DNA of 64,000 nt from Gammaproteobacteria bacterium UBA5109. Its GTDB lineage: Bacteria; Pseudomonadota; Gammaproteobacteria; Pseudomonadales; Pseudohongiellaceae. Both the position numbers and the translations under genes were made by a program. Positions 32,435 through 41,436 of the stretch are shown one piece after another. The stretch covers positions 372,431-436,430 of the forward strand of contig DHZH01000001.1 in NCBI GenBank assembly GCA_002414385.1, in the 5' to 3' direction. The notes under the pieces were generated by a model. The model was not told the origin of the DNA and did not search any database. It saw only the letters and a program-made list of their open reading frames with translations. Position 1 is the stretch's first letter; each line of letters begins with the position of its first letter.

Positions 32435-34333
32435 ATGCTGAATAAATATCCCTTGTGGAAGAATATACTGGTCGCTTTCATCGTCGTGGTGTCAGTGGTT
32501 TATGCCGCGCCCAATTTTTACCCGCCTGACCCGGCCATTCAGATATCACATGACAGTGGCCTGGTCGACCAAAGTGCCCTGGATACTGCCACTACGGCTT
32601 TGCTCTCTGACGGTATCGCTTTTACTGCTACCGAACTGGATGGCGGTACCGGACTGATACGTCTTGAGCAGCAGAATGATCAGGCCCGTGCCCAGGCAGT
32701 CGTGCAACTGGCGCTGCCCAATGAATATATCGTGGCGCAAAACATGGCTGCCAATACCCCGGAGTGGCTGCAGGCCTTTGCCGCCAGTCCCATGAGTTAC
32801 GGGCTGGATCTCAGCGGCGGGGTACATTTCCTTATGGAAGTCGATATGGAGCAGGCTGTTGGTAACCAGCTGAATGATTCGGTTGCCGTGATGCGAGGCC
32901 TGCTGCGGGAAGAACGCCTGCGTTATCGTCCGCCGGTGGAAGTGGATGAACAGAATCGCATAGTCATCCGTTTTACTGATGAAGAAACCCGCAGCGCTGC
33001 TGATGACCTGATCGAGGATGAATTTCCTGATCTGGTTTCGCGCACCGCGCAGGACGGTGATGACTATATTCTTTATTACATGCCGACTGAGGCCAGCATG
33101 CTGTTGTTACAGGATTATGCCCTGCAGCAGAACCTGTCCACCCTGCGTACCCGGGTTGATGCACTCGGGGTAAAAGAACCCAAGGTGCAGCGTATGGGCC
33201 AGGATCGGATTGTCGTCGAGCTGCCCGGTATCCAGGATACAGCCCGCGCCAAGGATATTATTTCCACGGTTGCCACTCTGCGTTTTCATCTGGTTGCTGA
33301 AGCAGATGCGCCGATCGGAACAACCACTGACTATGAATATGAAGGCACATTATTGCCGCTGGAAAATGATGTAATTGTCGGTGGTGACAGTGTGACCCAG
33401 GCACAGGCTTCTTTTGATCCGCAAACTACCCTGCCACAGGTGAACATCACTCTGGATGCCACCGGCGCCAGACAGATGAATGAAGCCACGCGTGGCAATA
33501 TCGGTCGCCGCATGGCCATTCTGCTGAGCGAAACCAAAGTTCGCACGGTGACGGAAATGCTGCCAGACGGGGAAATTGTATCCAGTTCCGAACCCTTTGA
33601 AGAAGTTCGCGTCATCAGTGCTCCGGTTATACAGGCAGCACTGGGTCGTCAGTTCCGGATTACCGGTCTGGTCGGCAATGAGGCCAATGACCTGGCCTTG
33701 CTGATTCGTTCCGGAGCACTGGCAGCACCCATGTATTTCCTTGAAGAAAGTACCATCGGCCCGAGCCTGGGTCAGGAAAATATCGATCGTGGCGTACTTT
33801 CAGTACAGATTGGCCTGGCGCTGGTTCTGGTTTTCATGCTGGTGTATTACCGCCTGTTTGGCCTGATTGCCAATATTGCACTGGCAGTAAACCTGCTTTT
33901 GCTGGTGGCAGTGATGTCGATTATCGGCGCCACGCTGACCTTGCCGGGAATTGCCGGTATCGTGCTGACCGTGGGCATGGCAGTGGATGCCAATGTGTTG
34001 ATTTTTGCCCGTATACGGGAAGAGCTGCGTAACGGCTCCAGTGTGCAGAAGGCCATCGATTCCGGATATGGGCGGGCCTTTGTGACGATTCTGGATGCCA
34101 ACGTCACCACCTTGCTGGTCGCCGTGATTCTCTATTCCATCGGTACCGGCCCCGTGAAAGGCTTCGCCGTCACGCTGTCCATCGGTATTCTGACTTCGAT
34201 GTTTACGGCCATTGTCTTTACCCGAGCCATGGTGAACCTGATTTACGGAGGCCGTAAAGTAAACCGTCTGTCCATCGGCATCAAAATGCCGCAAGCCAAA
34301 GCGCAGCCGGAACAGGCAGGAGCAGCCTCATGA
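32435..34333 (+). CDS. secD: Protein translocase subunit SecD
   Basis: Inner-membrane RND-type protein of 632 residues that uses proton motive force to pull secreted proteins into the periplasm. There is one N-terminal helix, a large periplasmic region with Y-G-L-D-L-S-G-G-V-H, and five C-terminal helices starting near residue 455, with G-M-A-V-D-A-N-V-L-I-F-A-R in helix 4. Its end overlaps the secF start by 4 bp (ATGA), so the two subunits are translated together. Confidence 0.96.
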   Translation: MLNKYPLWKNILVAFIVVVSVVYAAPNFYPPDPAIQISHDSGLVDQSALDTATTALLSDGIAFTATELDGGTGLIRLEQQNDQARAQAVVQLALPNEYIVAQNMAANTPEWLQAFAASPMSYGLDLSGGVHFLMEVDMEQAVGNQLNDSVAVMRGLLREERLRYRPPVEVDEQNRIVIRFTDEETRSAADDLIEDEFPDLVSRTAQDGDDYILYYMPTEASMLLLQDYALQQNLSTLRTRVDALGVKEPKVQRMGQDRIVVELPGIQDTARAKDIISTVATLRFHLVAEADAPIGTTTDYEYEGTLLPLENDVIVGGDSVTQAQASFDPQTTLPQVNITLDATGARQMNEATRGNIGRRMAILLSETKVRTVTEMLPDGEIVSSSEPFEEVRVISAPVIQAALGRQFRITGLVGNEANDLALLIRSGALAAPMYFLEESTIGPSLGQENIDRGVLSVQIGLALVLVFMLVYYRLFGLIANIALAVNLLLLVAVMSIIGATLTLPGIAGIVLTVGMAVDANVLIFARIREELRNGSSVQKAIDSGYGRAFVTILDANVTTLLVAVILYSIGTGPVKGFAVTLSIGILTSMFTAIVFTRAMVNLIYGGRKVNRLSIGIKMPQAKAQPEQAGAAS

Positions 34334-35277
34334 TCGACTTTCAGCACACAATTGATTTCATGGGTAAGCGGATGATTGCCGTGATTTTTTCGGCCATCCT
34401 GATTGTCATATCGTTGGGCTCCTTTATTGTGAACGGCATGCAACTGGGCCTGGATTTTACCGGCGGTACCCAGGTCGAAGTGTTATATGAAGAATCTCCT
34501 GATCTTGAAGGTATTCGAACAGCTTTAGGGCAGGCCGGGTATAGCAATTATGAAGTTGTCTTTTTTGGCAGTGACCTGGATGTGGTGATTCGAATTCAGG
34601 ATGCGCAGGAACAGGAATTATTGCTGGAGGAGTCTTCCGAGGCGGGCAACCGGGTGTTTCAGGTCCTGCAGGAAAATACCGACCAGAACATTCAGCTATT
34701 ACGTTCCGAGTTCATTGGTTCACAGGTAGGCAGCGAGTTACGTGACCAGGGCGGACTTGGCATGATCGTCGCGCTGATCATGATCATGATTTATATATCC
34801 ATGCGTTTTCAGTTCAAGTTTGCTGTCGGTGCAGTGGCTGCGCTGGCTCATGACGTAATCATCGTGCTTGGATTCTTCTCCCTGATGCAGTTTGATTTTG
34901 ATCTTACGGTACTGGCAGCAGTGCTGGCGGTAATCGGTTATTCGCTGAATGACACTATCGTGGTGTCGGACCGAATTCGCGAAAACTTCCGTATCCTGAG
35001 AGGTGTTGATGCAACAGAAACCATTAACACTTCCATTACTCAGACCTTCAGCCGAACGCTGATCACCTCTTTGACCACCTTGCTGGTGTTGTTGGCCTTG
35101 TTGTTTGTTGGTGGGGAAATGATCCAGGGTTTTGCCATGGCCCTGACGGTCGGTGTGGTCATTGGTACATACTCGTCCATCTATGTAGCAGCCAACGTGC
35201 TGCTCTACATGCATATCAGCAAGGAAGATCTGATTCCGGCGCAGAAGGAAGATGCGGAGCTGGACGCCATTCCCTGA
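34330..35277 (+). CDS. secF: Protein translocase subunit SecF
   Basis: Partner of SecD, 315 residues, with six membrane helices. Visible signatures are L-G-L-D-F-T-G-G-T near the start, A-A-L-A-H-D-V-I-I-V-L-G, and Y-S-L-N-D-T-I-V-V-S-D-R-I-R. It is translationally coupled to secD. Confidence 0.96.
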   Translation: MIDFQHTIDFMGKRMIAVIFSAILIVISLGSFIVNGMQLGLDFTGGTQVEVLYEESPDLEGIRTALGQAGYSNYEVVFFGSDLDVVIRIQDAQEQELLLEESSEAGNRVFQVLQENTDQNIQLLRSEFIGSQVGSELRDQGGLGMIVALIMIMIYISMRFQFKFAVGAVAALAHDVIIVLGFFSLMQFDFDLTVLAAVLAVIGYSLNDTIVVSDRIRENFRILRGVDATETINTSITQTFSRTLITSLTTLLVLLALLFVGGEMIQGFAMALTVGVVIGTYSSIYVAANVLLYMHISKEDLIPAQKEDAELDAIP

Positions 35278-35313
35278 CGCTCTCTTGCGAACGCCAGGGA
35301 TTGCAGTCAGTTA

Positions 35314-36123
35314 CTAGGAAATAGTCAATACGTCCTGTTTGACTTTCATCAGTACCCGTTCTGATGTGTTGCCACGCATCAAAGCTGCAGCACCGGTTCG
35401 ATGCAGGGTGCCGATGATTACCATGTCGGCTTTGATTTCATCAGCATATCCGGAAATGACATCACCGGGTGTGCCTTCACGAAGGTGTACTTTTTCTGTG
35501 GGCAGGCCGACAAAGTCGAGAAGTTTTTCCCGGTTGGGATAATTCATACTGTCTTTATAGGCATTTACTACATAAAGCTCGGCACTGTAAAAACTTGATA
35601 CCCGTTTGGCGAACTCGATGATCTTTTCATTCAACTCCAGGTAATCCTGCTTATCGGTGCGAATGTTTACTGCAGCCAGAATCACTTTGCGGTGACTGCT
35701 GGCGCCGGGGCGAACAATCATGACCGGGCAGAAAGATCTTCGCAGTAATTCCCATTTGGAGTTGGTAAACATGTTACGGCGAACAGTTGGATCATAATCG
35801 GGAATGAAAATGGTATCAGGCTGAATACGGTCAGCACAGTTGAGTACCGCGTAAGCCCACTCATTGGACCAGCAGAGCTCATAATCATATTCCACACCGG
35901 CTTTATCGGCATCAGCAGTCAGATTTTTCAGCCATGCACTGTCCCGGTACAGAGACTGGTTACGTGCTTTCAGATCGGTATTGTTTTCATCAACACAGAT
36001 AAACAGATGTAATTTCGGTGGAGTATCGCGCAATTTGGCTGTAATCAGGGCACGCTCAAGGGCAATATGCGAGTCCTGGCTCGGTTCGATAATAACGAGA
36101 ATATATTCTTGATCCTTGCTCAC
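35314..36123 (-). CDS. Universal stress protein, tandem UspA domains
   Basis: Cytosolic 269-residue protein made of two UspA-type domains. The second has the nucleotide-loop pattern I-I-G-T-L-H-R-T-G-A-A-A-L-M-R-G-N-T-S-E, close to the G-x2-G-x9-G-S/T ATP motif, while the first is degenerate, as in UspE-like proteins. Such proteins support survival under starvation or respiratory stress. It is a single gene, convergent with secF. Confidence 0.88.
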   Translation of the reverse strand: MSKDQEYILVIIEPSQDSHIALERALITAKLRDTPPKLHLFICVDENNTDLKARNQSLYRDSAWLKNLTADADKAGVEYDYELCWSNEWAYAVLNCADRIQPDTIFIPDYDPTVRRNMFTNSKWELLRRSFCPVMIVRPGASSHRKVILAAVNIRTDKQDYLELNEKIIEFAKRVSSFYSAELYVVNAYKDSMNYPNREKLLDFVGLPTEKVHLREGTPGDVISGYADEIKADMVIIGTLHRTGAAALMRGNTSERVLMKVKQDVLTIS

Positions 36124-36243
36124 TGCATCCTCCAGTTGGAATTATGGTTATTTGCTGGAAATAATACTACAACAATCATTATGCAGAGATGACCAAGATC
36201 AATTCAAGATCTTTTTTGTCATCACACGAAAAGCTCGCTGTAT

Positions 36244-37017
36244 TCAGCGTTTGTTTACGATCTGTAACAGGGATTTAAATGATTTGGCATTACCAAATAC
36301 CAGGCGGTCACTTTCCAGGCAGTCGGGATTGCCCTGATGATCACTGATCAGTCCACCGGCTTCCTGTACCAGCAATATTCCGGCAGCAACATCCCATTGC
36401 TGAATGCCTGACATCCAGCCGGCATTCAGTCGGCCACAGGCAATATAGGCAAGGTCCAGCGCCGCAGAACCGGTAAAGCGAATACCTGCAACCTTGTCTT
36501 TAAGGGCAGCCTGTAGATTCAGGGCTGCATCATAGCGCTCACTGGAAAACGAAAAGCTGACGGTAGATTCCTGGAGTGAAGGGTTATTGTTGCAGCGGAT
36601 TTTTTTTCCATTCAGCTGGGCGCCATCACCTTTACTGGCCGTGAATTCATCATTGCGTATCGGGTCAACGATGACCGCGTGTTGCAGTTTTCTGTTTTTC
36701 ACGCAGGCAATCGAAATACAGTAATGCGGAAAACCGCGCATGAAATTTCGGGTGCCATCTATTGGATCAATTATCCACAGCGTGTCCTTATCTTCACCCT
36801 CCTGCAGGCCGGATTCTTCGGCAAGAATACAATGCTCCGGATAAGCCTTGCGGATGGCGCTGACGAGGATGCTTTCGGCTTCCTGATCGATGTCGGTAAC
36901 AAAATCATTTTCGCCTTTTTCAAAAACCCTGATGCGGTCCAGACGGTCCGATGCCTGGACGATAAGGTCCGATGCATCGCGGGCAGCGCGAAGAGCAATA
37001 TTGATCATTCCATGCAT
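36244..37017 (-). CDS. suhB: Inositol monophosphatase family protein SuhB
   Basis: Mg-dependent phosphatase of 257 residues; in enterobacteria SuhB also joins the rRNA antitermination complex. The metal sites are in E-N-D-F-V-T-D-I-D, A-E-E-S-G, D-P-I-D-G-T-R-N-F and W-D-V-A-A-G. The ATG at 37017 aligns with the E. coli start (M-H-x-M-x-N-I-A); a TTG three codons upstream is rejected. It is divergent from trmJ, the usual arrangement. Confidence 0.93.
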   Translation of the reverse strand: MHGMINIALRAARDASDLIVQASDRLDRIRVFEKGENDFVTDIDQEAESILVSAIRKAYPEHCILAEESGLQEGEDKDTLWIIDPIDGTRNFMRGFPHYCISIACVKNRKLQHAVIVDPIRNDEFTASKGDGAQLNGKKIRCNNNPSLQESTVSFSFSSERYDAALNLQAALKDKVAGIRFTGSAALDLAYIACGRLNAGWMSGIQQWDVAAGILLVQEAGGLISDHQGNPDCLESDRLVFGNAKSFKSLLQIVNKR

Positions 37018-37084
37018 GAGGTTCAAACCCTGGGAGATAGCGGCAAAAGCGGTCGCTATGATATCAGAGCCCGCTGTATTCTGC

Positions 37085-37090
37085 TAAGAT
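37085..37090 (+). promoter_or_regulatory. Probable trmJ -10 box with GC-rich discriminator
   Basis: TAAGAT is followed directly by GCGCGC, the same layout as at mdh, ndk and guaB, 42 bases before the trmJ ATG. Confidence 0.45.
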
Positions 37091-37132
37091 GCGCGCTTTT
37101 CATTATCGGCAACAAATTGCTTGAGTAAATCA

Positions 37133-37876
37133 ATGAGCGAGCAACTCGATAATATCCGTATTGTCCTGGTCAATACCTCGCATCCCGGCAATATCGGGGC
37201 AGCTGCACGCGCCATGAAAAACATGGGTCTGTCCCGGTTATACCTGGTGCAGCCCAAAGATTACCCTTCAGGGGTCGCGCTTGGCCGGGCAGCGTCAGCA
37301 CTGGAAATTCTGGATAATGCTGTGCTGTGTGACAATCTGCAGGAGGCCATCGGCGATTGTACCTTGGTGATCGGTACCAGTGCGCGCTCCCGACGAATTC
37401 CCTGGCCTGTCCTGGAACCCGATCAATGTGCCCGGAAAATAGTTCATGAAGCGCAGACTCAGCAAGTGGCACTGGTTTTTGGCCGGGAAGATCATGGTCT
37501 GAGTAATGAAGAACTGCAATTGTGTCACTTTCATGTGCAGATTCCCGCCAATCCTGACTACAGTTCCCTGAACCTGGCCGCTGCCGTGATGGTGCTGTGT
37601 TATGAGATCTATCAGCAAAAGCTGCAACTGGAGTCTTCCGGCGCAGAAGAGCAGGAGGAATGGGACAAGGAGCTGGCCTCAGTTGATGAGGTAGAGCGTT
37701 ATCTTGAACATCTGGAAGAGCTGCTGATCCAGATTGATTTTCATGACCCGGATAATCCCCGACAGTTGATGCGTCGTTTAAGGCGTCTGTATAAGCGGGT
37801 GCGCCTGGATAAAATGGAAATCAATATCCTGCATGGCATCGTCACCGAATCCCGGCGTATGCTGGACAAGAAGTAG
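37133..37876 (+). CDS. trmJ: tRNA (cytidine/uridine-2'-O-)-methyltransferase TrmJ
   Basis: SPOUT methyltransferase of 247 residues acting on nucleotide 32 of several tRNAs. Motifs: N-T-S-H-P-G-N-I-G-A-A-A-R-A-M-K-N-M-G, G-T-S-A-R, F-G-R-E-D-H-G-L-S-N-E-E and S-L-N-L-A-A-A-V. The ATG at 37133 is preferred to an in-frame TTG four codons earlier. It lies upstream of the isc operon, separated by two REP-like repeats. Confidence 0.95.
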   Translation: MSEQLDNIRIVLVNTSHPGNIGAAARAMKNMGLSRLYLVQPKDYPSGVALGRAASALEILDNAVLCDNLQEAIGDCTLVIGTSARSRRIPWPVLEPDQCARKIVHEAQTQQVALVFGREDHGLSNEELQLCHFHVQIPANPDYSSLNLAAAVMVLCYEIYQQKLQLESSGAEEQEEWDKELASVDEVERYLEHLEELLIQIDFHDPDNPRQLMRRLRRLYKRVRLDKMEINILHGIVTESRRMLDKK

Positions 37877-37889
37877 GGGAAGATACACC

Positions 37890-37941
37890 TGTAGGAGGGA
37901 CTTCAGTCCCGAAATTATTCGCGGTTAAAACCGCTCCTACA
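37890..37941 (+). repeat. REP-like palindromic repeat, copy 1
   Basis: A 52-bp unit with ends TGTAGGAG and CTCCTACA and two internal hairpins, GGGACTTCAGTCCC and GCGGTTAAAACCGC, forming a three-way junction. It resembles GTAGGAGCG-type REP units of Pseudomonas-like genomes. Confidence 0.85.
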
Positions 37942-37956
37942 CCGGGTAGGTACGCC

Positions 37957-38008
37957 TGTAGGAGGGACTTTAGTCCCGAATATCTTCGCGGTTAAAACCG
38001 CTCCTACA
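37957..38008 (+). repeat. REP-like palindromic repeat, copy 2
   Basis: A second 52-bp unit in the same orientation, 15 bp after copy 1, differing at only a few positions, mainly between the two hairpins. Confidence 0.85.
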
Positions 38009-38030
38009 TCGCTGTGACGGGGCACAGCGA

Positions 38031-38086
38031 ATACTTGACTAAAAAGCTTGGTTATTAGATAATACCCGAGTAAATTAATCAGGTTT
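38031..38086 (+). promoter_or_regulatory. isc operon promoter with two IscR-type sites
   Basis: TTGACT (38035-38040) and GATAAT (38058-38063) are 17 bp apart. A sequence at 38062-38086 (ATACCCGAG then TAAATTAATC then AGGTTT) matches the type 1 IscR consensus with about three mismatches. A second site at 38031-38055 has a perfect left half (ATACTTGACTA) and a weak right half. One site covers the -35 box and the other follows the -10 box, as expected for autorepression by [2Fe-2S] IscR. Confidence 0.7.
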
Positions 38087-38107
38087 AAAAAGCGATAGAA
38101 GAGAACT

Positions 38108-38596
38108 ATGCGTCTGACAACCAAAGGCCGCTATGCCGTGACTGCCATGCTTGATTTGAGCATCAATGCCACTAAAGGGCCGGTCAGCCTACACGATATT
38201 TCGCAGCGTCAGGATATTTCCCTGTCGTATCTTGAGCAGCTTTTTTCCAAATTACGAAAAAGAGAGCTGGTCAGCAGCGTACGTGGCCCTGGCGGCGGTT
38301 ATCAGCTTGGCCGCAAGGAAGATGAGATTGATGTGGCGGAGATTATTGATGCGGTCAGTGAATCGCTCGATACCACCAAGTGCCAGGGCAAGGGTGATTG
38401 CCAGAATGGCACGATCTGTCTGACACATCATCTCTGGCAGGACCTGAGTGAACAGATTCATGGCTTTCTCAGTAATATTACGCTGGCTGATCTGGTTGCT
38501 AATCGTGAAATCAGTGAAATAGCCCAGAACCAGCAAAGACGACATGTGCAGGGCCTGGAAAAAGAATTTCAGACGATTGCCAGCAGCTCGGGTTAA
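38108..38596 (+). CDS. iscR: Fe-S cluster assembly regulator IscR
   Basis: Rrf2-family repressor of 162 residues. The winged helix lies at the N-terminus (R-L-T-T-K-G-R-Y-A-V), and the cluster ligands are Cys92, Cys98, Cys104 and His107. With a [2Fe-2S] cluster it represses the isc operon; without it, expression rises. Two matching sites lie in its own promoter. It is the first gene of an eight-gene operon. Confidence 0.97.
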   Translation: MRLTTKGRYAVTAMLDLSINATKGPVSLHDISQRQDISLSYLEQLFSKLRKRELVSSVRGPGGGYQLGRKEDEIDVAEIIDAVSESLDTTKCQGKGDCQNGTICLTHHLWQDLSEQIHGFLSNITLADLVANREISEIAQNQQRRHVQGLEKEFQTIASSSG

Positions 38597-38659
38597 AACC
38601 CCCGGCAGTGCAGTCAAACAGACAAACGAAAATTTAGTCCGAAGGTAGAAGTAAAGTTT

Positions 38660-39874
38660 ATGCAAGCACCAGTTTATCTAGATTATTCAGCAACAACTCC
38701 GGTTGACCCGAGGGTAGCCGAGGTCATGATGAAATGTCTGACCCAGGAAGGCAATTTTGGCAACCCGGCGTCACGTTCGCATATATTCGGCTGGAAAGCG
38801 GAAGAAGCAGTAGAGGAAGCGCGTCAGCATGTAGCGGACCTGCTTAACTGTGATCCGCGTGAAATTGTCTGGACTTCCGGTGCAACCGAGTCAGATAACC
38901 TGGCGTTGAAAGGGGTGGCCCATTTTTACAAAAACAAGGGCAAGCACATTATTACCTCGAAAATTGAACATAAAGCGGTGCTCGACTCCTGCCGTCAGCT
39001 GGAGCGTGAAGGTTTTGAAGTGACTTATCTGGATCCGGATGCCAAAGGCCTGATTCAGCCTGAAGATGTTGCCAATGCTATCCGCGAAGACACCATTCTG
39101 GTCTCACTGATGCATGTCAACAACGAGATTGGCGTGATTAATGACATTGAGGCCATCGGCGCAATTACCCGCGAGAAGAAAGTGCTGTTTCATGTGGATG
39201 CAGCCCAGAGTGTCGGCAAGATTGATATTGATCTGCAGAACATGCAGGTAGACCTGATGTCGCTGACAGCGCATAAGGTTTATGGACCGAAAGGCATCGG
39301 GGCATTGTTTGTAAGACGCAAACCTCGTGCCCGTCTGGAAGCACAGATGCATGGCGGTGGACATGAGCGCGGTATGCGCTCCGGCACCCTGGCGACCCAT
39401 CAGATTGTCGGTATGGGCGAAGCCTATCGCATTGCCAAAGCAGAAATGCATGATGAAGCGAAACGGACACTGGCATTAAGGGATCGTTTCCTGAAAGGCC
39501 TGGATGAAATAGAAGAAATTTACATTAACGGTGATATCGACCAGCGTGTTCCGGGCAACCTGAACGTGAGTTTTAACTATGTGGAGGGTGAGTCGCTGAT
39601 CATGGCTCTTAAAGAGCTGGCAGTTTCTTCCGGATCGGCCTGTACTTCCGCCAGTCTGGAGCCGTCTTATGTACTGCGTGCTCTGGGACTGAACGATGAG
39701 CTGGCACACAGCTCACTGCGCTTTACAATCGGACGCTTCACCACGGAAGCAGATGTTGATCTGGCCGTGGAAAAAGTCAAGGCAGCGGTGTTGAAGTTGC
39801 GTGAATTATCGCCACTTTGGGATATGTACAAAGATGGTATTGATATGAGCAAGATTGAATGGGCAGCCCATTGA
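38660..39874 (+). CDS. iscS: Cysteine desulfurase IscS
   Basis: Pyridoxal-phosphate enzyme of 404 residues that supplies sulfur for Fe-S clusters and thiolated tRNA. The alignment with E. coli IscS is ungapped at the start. The cofactor Lys is in S-L-T-A-H-K-V-Y-G, and the persulfide Cys328 is in S-S-G-S-A-C-T-S-A-S. It follows iscR by 63 bp. Confidence 0.97.
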   Translation: MQAPVYLDYSATTPVDPRVAEVMMKCLTQEGNFGNPASRSHIFGWKAEEAVEEARQHVADLLNCDPREIVWTSGATESDNLALKGVAHFYKNKGKHIITSKIEHKAVLDSCRQLEREGFEVTYLDPDAKGLIQPEDVANAIREDTILVSLMHVNNEIGVINDIEAIGAITREKKVLFHVDAAQSVGKIDIDLQNMQVDLMSLTAHKVYGPKGIGALFVRRKPRARLEAQMHGGGHERGMRSGTLATHQIVGMGEAYRIAKAEMHDEAKRTLALRDRFLKGLDEIEEIYINGDIDQRVPGNLNVSFNYVEGESLIMALKELAVSSGSACTSASLEPSYVLRALGLNDELAHSSLRFTIGRFTTEADVDLAVEKVKAAVLKLRELSPLWDMYKDGIDMSKIEWAAH

Positions 39875-39980
39875 AAAACTAATGCGCTCATATGGCTTTT
39901 TAGCAGTAGAACAGATTAGATCGAACAGAACGAAGTTAGTAAACGAGTTAAATTCATAAGCAAATCGAGAGGGTATTGAG

Positions 39981-40412
39981 ATGGCTTATTCAGATAAAGT
40001 ATTGGATCACTACGAAAATCCACGCAACGTAGGCAAGATGGATGACAATGACACAAGCGTCGGTACCGGCATGGTTGGTGCCCCTGCCTGTGGTGATGTG
40101 ATGCGCCTGCAGATCAAGGTCAGTGAAGACGGTGTCATTGAAGATGCCAAATTCAAGACCTATGGCTGTGGTTCCGCCATTGCCTCCAGTTCATTACTGA
40201 CCGAGTGGGTTAAAGGCCGTAGCCTGGAAGACGCCCAGAAAATCCGCAACAGTGAAATTGCCGAGGAACTTGGTTTGCCACCGGTAAAAATTCACTGCTC
40301 TGTCCTGGCCGAGGATGCAATTAAAGCAGCCATCGCCGATATCCAGAATAAACGCGGTGGTGCCCAGGCAAATCAGGCAAAAGATGAAGCAGCCGAACAG
40401 GCGCAACCGTAA
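39981..40412 (+). CDS. iscU: Fe-S cluster scaffold IscU
   Basis: Scaffold protein on which IscS-derived sulfur and iron form a cluster. Cys37, the Cys in Y-G-C-G-S and the Cys in K-I-H-C-S are the ligands; L-P-P-V-K is the HscA recognition motif. At 143 residues it is about 15 longer than usual, with a C-terminal tail rich in Ala, Gln and Glu. Confidence 0.97.
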   Translation: MAYSDKVLDHYENPRNVGKMDDNDTSVGTGMVGAPACGDVMRLQIKVSEDGVIEDAKFKTYGCGSAIASSSLLTEWVKGRSLEDAQKIRNSEIAEELGLPPVKIHCSVLAEDAIKAAIADIQNKRGGAQANQAKDEAAEQAQP

Positions 40413-40435
40413 CAAACAGACTGGCAGTACAGAAT

Positions 40436-40759
40436 ATGGCAATTACCTTAACTGAATCAGCGGCAAGGCATGTCGCAACACAACTGGACCACCGGGGCAA
40501 AGGCCTGGGCATTCGTGTCGGGGTTACGACTACCGGTTGTTCAGGGATGGCCTATGTGCTCGAATTTGTCGATGAACTTGATGGCTCTGATGAAGTGTTT
40601 GAAGATCAGGGTATCAAGATTGTCGTAGACCCAAAGAGCCTGGTTTATATTGATGGCACGGAAATGGACTTTGTTAAAGCCGGAGTCAATGAAGGATTTC
40701 AATTTCACAACCCGAATGTGAAAGGCGAGTGTGGTTGTGGCGAGTCGTTCTCTGTCTGA
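40436..40759 (+). CDS. iscA: A-type Fe-S carrier IscA
   Basis: Carrier of 107 residues that passes clusters or iron to targets. The three conserved Cys lie in T-T-G-C-S-G and near the C-terminus in G-E-C-G-C-G. It starts 23 bp after iscU. Confidence 0.96.
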   Translation: MAITLTESAARHVATQLDHRGKGLGIRVGVTTTGCSGMAYVLEFVDELDGSDEVFEDQGIKIVVDPKSLVYIDGTEMDFVKAGVNEGFQFHNPNVKGECGCGESFSV

Positions 40760-40899
40760 TATTTTTTTAATTTAAATTCCGCTATGACCCACTTTCCCCG
40801 ATGCTGTGTAAACTCTCACGCTTCTGTTTCTTATTGGCCCTTATCTGTTTCGGGCAAATAAGTTCCGGGAATTAAGAATTAATCAGGCGGTAAACTGAA

Positions 40900-41427
40900 G
40901 TGAATATCAGCAATAACTTCTTTGAAATATTTTCCCTGCAACAAGATTTTGATCTGGATACTGAGGCGCTGACAGCGCAGTATAAAAAGCTGCAGTCACA
41001 GTCCCACCCGGACAGGTTCAGTGGGGCAGATGATGCGAGTCGCTTACAGGCGCTGCAGCAAAGCAGCATTATCAATGATGCTTTTGAAACCCTGAAGTCA
41101 CCGGTCAAACGCGCCGCCTATTTGCTCAGCCTGAATGGCATCGATCCTGAAGAGCATAATCAGAGTCATTTAAGTGCAGCATTGTTGATGCAGCAGATGG
41201 AATGGCGTGATGAGCTGGAAAGTGCGACGGGTGATGAAGACATGGATACACTGGAACGCCTGAAGCAGGAAGTTGAAACAGAGAAAAAGGTCAGCATTGA
41301 TGAATTCAGAAAAACAATAAAAGCGAATGACTTTACGGCAGGCAAAGCCGTGTACCACAAGTTACAGTTTGTGGAAAAAATGCTGTCAGAAATCAATCAT
41401 GCAGAAGAAAAAATACTGGATTACTAG
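40900..41427 (+). CDS. hscB: Co-chaperone HscB
   Basis: J-domain co-chaperone of 175 residues that brings IscU to HscA. The H-P-D motif is in S-H-P-D-R-F-S, followed by the C-terminal helical IscU-binding domain. It starts with GTG, 140 bp after iscA, and precedes hscA by 9 bp. The gap from iscA shows no clear gene and could hold an internal promoter. Confidence 0.95.
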   Translation: MNISNNFFEIFSLQQDFDLDTEALTAQYKKLQSQSHPDRFSGADDASRLQALQQSSIINDAFETLKSPVKRAAYLLSLNGIDPEEHNQSHLSAALLMQQMEWRDELESATGDEDMDTLERLKQEVETEKKVSIDEFRKTIKANDFTAGKAVYHKLQFVEKMLSEINHAEEKILDY

Positions 41428-41436
41428 TTAACAGCC

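Noticed and set aside
37890..38008. Two 52-bp repeats as a short CRISPR array
   Set aside because: Only two units, 15 bp apart, each internally palindromic with two hairpins, and no cas genes. They fit REP elements.
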